Shown: piece after piece, positions 63,574 through 64,000 of the stretch
How the letters are laid out: every line of letters begins with the position of its first letter
How positions within the stretch are numbered: position 1 is the stretch's first letter
Source: Amylostereum areolatum
Taxonomy: Eukaryota; Basidiomycota; Agaricomycetes; Russulales; Stereaceae
NCBI GenBank assembly: GCA_012932865.1
Contig: SAXG01000060.1
Coordinates: forward strand, 124,001-188,000
Direction of reading: 5' to 3'
Length of the DNA stretch: 64,000 nucleotides
Notes under the pieces: generated by a model
What the model was told of the DNA's origin: nothing
Databases searched by the model: none
What the model saw: the letters and a program-made list of their open reading frames with translations, nothing else
Position numbers and translations under genes: made by a program

Positions 63574-64000
63574 ACAGACAATGAACTTTTCAAATCAATC
63601 TCCTGTGCAGGAAACAGGAGACGATGTAAATAGAACAGTGTATATAAGGTCATACCAAGATGGAGCAACGCACGCTCCATCAATTCATATACCTGTTATG
63701 TTTCACGGAAAGTTCCGTAAGGCCGCAGCAAAAGCGCTACTAGACAGCGGAGCAAGCAGCACCCTAATCCATCCAGATTTCGTACGAAAACACAAGATGA
63801 ATCTGATCCAATTAAAGAAGCCAATACCAATATATAACGTTGATGGATCTAGGAACACTCTAGGAGAGATCAAACAGAAAGTGTACCTTCCAATGACGAT
63901 GGAAGGGATCAACGGAGAGATTCACCGCGAAAACTTAGGATTGTTCGTCACAGCCCTAGGAGGAGACGAAGTAATCTTAGGAACCCCTTGGCTCAAGAAA
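63539..64000 (+). CDS. pol: Element C pol, N-terminal part with aspartic protease
   Basis: -1 frame relative to gag, open to the window edge. An ATG exists at 63581 (MNFSNQSPVQE), but entry by frameshift is more likely. It contains the retropepsin active site ALLDSGASSTLIH and the later GDEVILGTPWL block. RT, RNase H and integrase lie outside the window. Confidence 0.88.

Larger units (their letters stand above)
58469..64000 (+). mobile_element. Chromovirus A', second copy of A, split by C
   Basis: Plus-strand copy of element A: 5' LTR 58469-58925 (457 bp), primer site, ORF1, gag. It is interrupted in gag at 60882 by element C; the rest lies outside the window. It inserted into the 5' part of the Cys-rich gene, with candidate target GGTCC at 58464-58468. 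Its gag is frameshifted by an extra C. Confidence 0.9.
60883..64000 (+). mobile_element. Ty3/gypsy element C, 3' end outside window
   Basis: Different family from A and B. 5' LTR 60883-61457, tRNA-type primer site, gag, frameshift signal, start of pol with protease. Inserted in gag of A'; candidate target GCGGT at 60878-60882. Confidence 0.9.

Noticed and set aside
1..64000. CRISPR arrays, bacterial operons or ribosome binding sites
   Set aside because: The window is clearly eukaryotic (spliced genes, LTR elements); no regular short-repeat/spacer array was seen.

Overview
This window looks like nuclear DNA of an agaricomycete (mushroom-forming basidiomycete). Genes carry many short GT-AG introns of about 48-65 nt with CTRAC/CTGAC branch-like motifs. 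The proteins include families I associate with Agaricomycetes: a KDZ transposase with CxC5/CxC6 Cys clusters, a Ulp1-fused DDE-type transposase, and short disordered orphan proteins. Chromodomain-bearing Ty3/gypsy elements are abundant. All product calls rest on reading the sequence; no database search was run.

Layout. 1-7.0 kb: two intron-rich orphan genes (+) and a weak gene (-). 7.05-26.2 kb: a four-level transposon nest. A non-LTR (LINE-like) reverse transcriptase gene (-) is split by solo LTR X (duplicated target CCAAG). X is split by complete chromovirus A (TATGA), and A is split by complete chromovirus B (GGCAT). 26.2-35 kb: few genes; a small two-exon gene, a Ser/Pro-rich gene and a decayed 5' fragment of a HOG1-type MAP kinase gene. 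35-39.1 kb: a GC-rich block with about six tandem ~300-bp modules, each holding an intron-like unit, then an intact mitochondrial malate dehydrogenase gene with a 6-nt microexon. 39.3-49.4 kb: a large DNA transposon whose gene joins a Ulp1/C48 protease to a DDE-like transposase. 50.3-52.5 kb: a KDZ transposase gene. 52.8-54.8 kb: a RhoGAP gene fragment between 102-bp inverted repeats. 54.9-58.5 kb: a Cys-rich gene (-) interrupted by a 1.4-kb terminal-inverted-repeat element and cut at its 5' side by A', a second copy of element A. A' (58.5 kb on) is cut by element C, a different Ty3/gypsy family that runs off the window.

How the pieces work together. The LTR elements show a consistent expression and replication programme. 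A and B have a primer-binding stretch complementary to the predicted 5' end of their own mRNA, and the pairing covaries between families, which suggests Tf1-like self-priming. C instead has a tRNA-type TGG primer site. A, B and C each end gag on a slippery heptamer directly before the stop, with pol in the -1 frame and a possible stem-loop downstream. A, A' and B place an extra ORF in the same frame as gag, separated by one TAA and followed by a long stretch with no AUG. The only clearly intact conserved housekeeping gene is malate dehydrogenase; most other sequence is mobile or derived from it.
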